Below the pieces are notes generated by a model. The model was not told the origin of the DNA. It worked only from the letters and a program-made list of their open reading frames with translations, and ran no database searches. Made by a program: the position numbers and the translations under genes. A stretch of 64,000 bases of DNA, taken from positions 37,042,611-37,106,610 of the forward strand of contig NC_092576.1 in NCBI RefSeq assembly GCF_037975245.1, read 5' to 3'. This document shows positions 60,901-64,000 of this stretch, one piece after another. This DNA comes from Apostichopus japonicus. Lineage: Eukaryota; Echinodermata; Holothuroidea; Aspidochirotida; Stichopodidae. How positions within the stretch are numbered: the stretch's first letter is position 1; the number at the start of each line of letters is the position of its first letter.

Positions 60901-63900
60901 ACTGAGTTACACACTTTGTAAATAACACAGAACCACAGGAAAGGTACAGGGACACTTCCAATCATCCATTTCTGTGTGTAACCATATTTACTGTACTGTA
61001 GACATGTAGTGAGATGTCTTGTTCAAGTACTCATATAACAGCAATGTTTCCTGTACTGAGTAACACACTTTGTATATAACACAGAACCACAGGGAGGGTA
61101 CAGGAACACTTCCAATTATCTATTTCTGTGTGTAACTGTAATTACTGTAATGTAGACATGTAGTGAGATGTCTTGTACATGTACTCATATAGCGGCAATG
61201 TTTCCTGTACTGAGTTACACACTTTGTAAATAACACAGAACCACAGGAAAGATACAGGAACACCTCCAATTATCCATTTCTGTGTGTAACTTGTTACTGT
61301 GCTGTAGACATGTAGTGAAATGTCTGTACATGTACTCATATTACAGCAATGTTTCCTGTCCTAAGTTACACACTTTGTAAATAACACAGAAGCACAGGAA
61401 AGGTACAGGAACACTTCTAATTTTCCATTTATGTGTGTAACTTGTTATTACTGTACTGTAGGCATGTAGTGAGATGTCTGTACATGTACTCATAGTACAG
61501 CAATGTTTCCTGTCCTGAGTTACACACTTTGTAAATAACACAGAAGCACAGGAAAGGTACATGAACACTTCTAATTTTCCATTTCTGTGTGAAACTTGTT
61601 ATTACTTTACTGTAGACATGTAGTGAGATGTCTTGTACATGTACTCATATAGCGGCAATGTTTCATGTACTGAGTTACACACTTTGTAAATAACACAGAA
61701 CCACAGGAAAGATACAGGAACACCTCCAATTATCCATTTCTGTGTATAACTTGTTGTTACTGTACTGTAGACATGTAGTGAAATGTCTGTACATGTACTC
61801 ATATTACAGCAATGTTTCCTGTCCTGAGTTACACACTTTGTAAATAACACAGAAGCACAGGAAAGGTACAGGAACACTTCTAATTTTCCATTTATGTGTG
61901 TAACTTGTTATTACTGTACTGTAGGCATGTAGTGAGATGTCTGTACATGTACTCATATAACAGCAATGTTTCCTGTCCTGAGTTACACACTTTGTAAATA
62001 ACACAGAAGCACAGGAAAGGTACAGGAACACTTCTAATTTTCCATTTCTGTGTGTAACTTGTTACTACTGTACTGTAGGCATGTAGTGAGATGTCTGTAC
62101 ATGTACTCATAGTACAGCAATGTTTCCTGTCCTGAGTTACACACTTTGTAAATAACACAGAAGCACAGGAAAGGTACATGAACACTTCTAATTTTCCATT
62201 TCTGTGTGTAACTTGTTATTACTTTACTGTAGACATGTAGTGAGATGTCTTGTTCATGTACTCATATAACAGCAATGTTTCCTGTACTGAATAACACACT
62301 TTGTATATAACACAGAACCACAGGGAGGGTACAGGAACACTTCCAATTATCTGTTTCTGTGTGTAACTGTAATTACTGTACTGTAGACATGTAGTGAGAT
62401 GTCTTGTACATGTACTCATATAGCGGCAATGTTTCCTGTACTGAGTTACACACTTTGTAAATAACACAGAACCACAGGAAAGATACAGGAACACCTCCAA
62501 TTATCCATTTCTGTGTGTAACTTGTTGTTACTGTACTGTAGACATGTAGTGAAATGTCTGTACATGTACTCATATTACAGCAATGTTTCCTGTCCTGAGT
62601 TACACACTTTGTAAATAACACAGAAGCACAGGAAAGGTACAGGAACACTTCTAATTTTCCATTTATGTGTGTAACTTGTTATTACTGTACTGTAGGCATG
62701 TAGTGAGATGTCTGTACATGTACTCATATTACAGCAATGTTTCCTGTCCTGAGTTACACACTTTGTAAATAACACAGAAGCACAGGAAAGGTACAGGAAC
62801 ACTTCTAATTTTCCATTTCTGTGTGTAACTTGTTATTACTGTACTGTAGGCATGTAGTGAGATGTCTGTACATGTACTCATAGTACAGCAATGTTTCCTG
62901 TCCTGAGTTACACACTTTGTAAATAACACAGAAGCACAGGAAAGGTACATGAACACTTCTAATTTTCCATTTCTGTGTGTAACTTGTTATTACTTTACTG
63001 TAGTCATGTAGTGAGATGTCTGTACATGTACTTTTATTACAGCAATGTTGCCTGTACTGAGTGATTCACATTGTCAATAATACATCCATACATTACCTTT
63101 TAATTGTTCTTTCAGTTTCACTACAAACAGGAAGGTGCTTTCCTCATCGGTACTGTCGGTGTGGTCGAGACTGATTGTGACTTTGTTGATTTGACATATG
63201 TAAGTAAAGCATTCATACATGTTTCATTATCTTTGGTATACATGTGTGTATAAGAGCTATGTAGTTAAACACAAATTGATCCTTCATATGTCCGTTGCAA
63301 CCTCCACATAATTGGGTACACCATATATCCAGAGGCAGGGGGTGGTGGTAGGGTGGTGGGGGTGTACTCCATCTTCACTTGTCAACACCATAGACAAATT
63401 AAAAGCTGATATTGGCACAACCCTTGTATATCTAATCTTAAGAACTAATTTACAGCCTAAATATCCCTCATAATGCACAATTGCACAACTAAAAACTTAA
63501 TTCTGTTTGACGGATGATTTCCAGATCCCCCTACATATAGATATATATCAATAGTCCACTTCAACAACCCCACAGGCACATTCTCCTGTTTAATTAAATC
63601 TTGGATCCACAGTCAGGCTACAGTTTAACAGCATGCAGTAGTGTTACGACTTATAGAGTAGTACATTATGAACCAAACATGCAATCAGTGCATTAATGTA
63701 AACTGTTATCCAAGAACTTAGACGGCAGAATTAAAACCAGATTTGTCTGATCTATTCTGGTATTGTTATGTTAGCAAATTTACCTTACACATACTTGTCA
63801 ACATGAATTTTTACAAGATCCTTCTTTTTTAACTTGTCACATCTAGGAACTCTAGTGTCAAATATGTACTCATAGTCATATTGATTCTGTTACTACTCAT

Positions 63901-64000
63901 ACCCCAAGTCTGATTGAAAACCACCAAAATAAAATGTATTTTTATGACATAAACTTCACAAATCCGTTAAATTTTCCCCTCACAGGTCAGATGCAACTCT
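57999..64000 (+). CDS. ATG101: ATG101, autophagy-related protein 101, 5' part (runs off the window)
   Basis: Exons: 57999-58028 ([10 protein letters not shown]), 60402-60479, 63116-63199 and 63986-64000 and beyond (VRCNS). All junctions are phase 0 and GT-AG. The frame reads [51 protein letters not shown] and [13 protein letters not shown], collinear with the animal ATG101 N-terminus (hydrophobic helix, LLHRSTGKFHYK, then IGTVG and DCDFIDFTY). About 71 of the roughly 218 residues usual in this family are visible. ATG101 is a HORMA-fold partner of ATG13 in the ULK1 complex that starts autophagosome formation in the cytoplasm. A tttattgcag acceptor at 57943 suggests that an untranslated first exon lies upstream. 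Intron 2 is filled with a 154-bp minisatellite that contains copies of the exon 2 donor. Confidence 0.95.
58314..58990 (+). repeat. Dispersed repeat beginning with an agctcataccagcatgctgg hairpin
   Basis: Starts with the near-palindrome tagctcataccagcatgctgg...tgtgagcta, followed by imperfect repeats of the type ccaaaatttggggtcaaagg / tgaatttgagatcaaag / gaaaattgaggtcaaatg. From memory this layout is a common high-copy repeat of marine invertebrate genomes; I cannot name the family. It lies in ATG101 intron 1. Confidence 0.6.
59195..60390. other. ATG101 intron 1, right part
   Basis: Contains an element-like scar gtggtgtggccagga...gggggggggtat (59320-59400). No exon or gene is supported. Confidence 0.5.
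60402..60479 (+). CDS. ATG101: ATG101 exon 2
   Basis: 78 nt, 26 codons, between cttttttttcag and gtacag. Its last 18 nt and the donor are the origin of the downstream minisatellite unit. Confidence 0.93.
60462..63060 (+). repeat. Minisatellite of ~17 copies of a 152-156 bp unit carrying the exon 2 splice donor
   Basis: Each unit contains acagaaccacaggaaag|gtac, the exact end of ATG101 exon 2 plus its donor, then aggaacacttccaattttcc, catttctgtgtgtaacttg, a tactgtagacatgtagtgag block, atgtctgtacatgtactcat and cctgtactgagttacacac. Variants include agcacagg for accacagg, and gaaagatac, which destroys the donor (about 61250, 61708, 62480). A higher-order period of about 1.24 kb (eight units) is marked by the gggaggg variant at 61091 and 62332. 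The many minus-strand open frames ([15 protein letters not shown]-type) are products of the repeat. Confidence 0.93.
63116..63199 (+). CDS. ATG101: ATG101 exon 3
   Basis: 84 nt, 28 codons, between gttctttcag and gtaagt. Carries the conserved IGTVG and DCDFVDLTY. Confidence 0.95.
63200..63985. other. ATG101 intron 3
   Basis: AT-rich intron with a short G-rich stretch (63330-63365). It ends at ttttcccctcacag before exon 4. Confidence 0.8.

Noticed and set aside
60420-62956. A dozen minus-strand open frames encoding [13 protein letters not shown]-type repeats
   Set aside because: They are translations of the 154-bp minisatellite in ATG101 intron 2; no independent start, promoter or splice context is seen.
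1-64000. tRNA or rRNA genes
   Set aside because: I looked for tRNA A/B-box motifs and rRNA-like blocks by eye and found none that were convincing; a covariance-model scan would be needed to be sure.

Overview
The window is AT-rich, intron-rich animal nuclear DNA, packed with DNA transposons, minisatellites and long poly-G/poly-C tracts. ATG101 (an autophagy gene), a death-effector-like domain, a HARBI1-type transposon, a Penelope-like GIY-YIG tail and TTAGGG-type repeats together suggest a marine invertebrate deuterostome. An echinoderm, perhaps a sea cucumber, is my inference and is not shown directly. Most apparent ORFs are noise; real coding sequence is short exons, which I located by splice sites, reading phase and similarity between exons.

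Layout. 1-8.6 kb: repeats, one end of a transposon (3205) and a few possible minus-strand exons of an unrecognised gene (4.5-6.3 kb). 8.6-47.2 kb: one plus-strand gene that I reconstruct as 15 coding exons encoding 577 aa. It has an N-terminal death-effector-like domain followed by three copies of a leucine-rich-repeat-like module. Each module is spread over four exons (A, B, C, D) with a fixed intron-phase pattern, and no NACHT domain lies between the two parts. Its introns hold a 5.2-kb element with a SAM-like gene (12565-17765), nested hAT-like elements (27.1-28.1 kb and 42.8-44.9 kb), a Harbinger transposon with transposase and Myb-like genes (31.6-38.0 kb), and a near-perfect 1.6-kb palindrome with telomere-like repeats in both arms (38.0-39.7 kb).

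48.6-53.2 kb: a 4.6-kb element with ccctacaaac termini. A related flank at 34.9-35.1 kb looks like its empty site. 56.6-64.0 kb: the 5' half of ATG101 (four exons, the last cut by the window edge). Its second intron is a minisatellite of about 17 copies of a 154-bp unit, and each unit carries a copy of the end of exon 2 with its splice donor. A roughly 400-bp segment just upstream of ATG101 (56650-57065) has a diverged direct copy at 613-1003, so the two copies bracket the whole death-domain gene.

How the genes relate: the death-fold/LRR-like gene reads as an innate-immune adaptor or receptor-like protein (inference), and ATG101 is a housekeeping autophagy component. The other genes belong to mobile elements.
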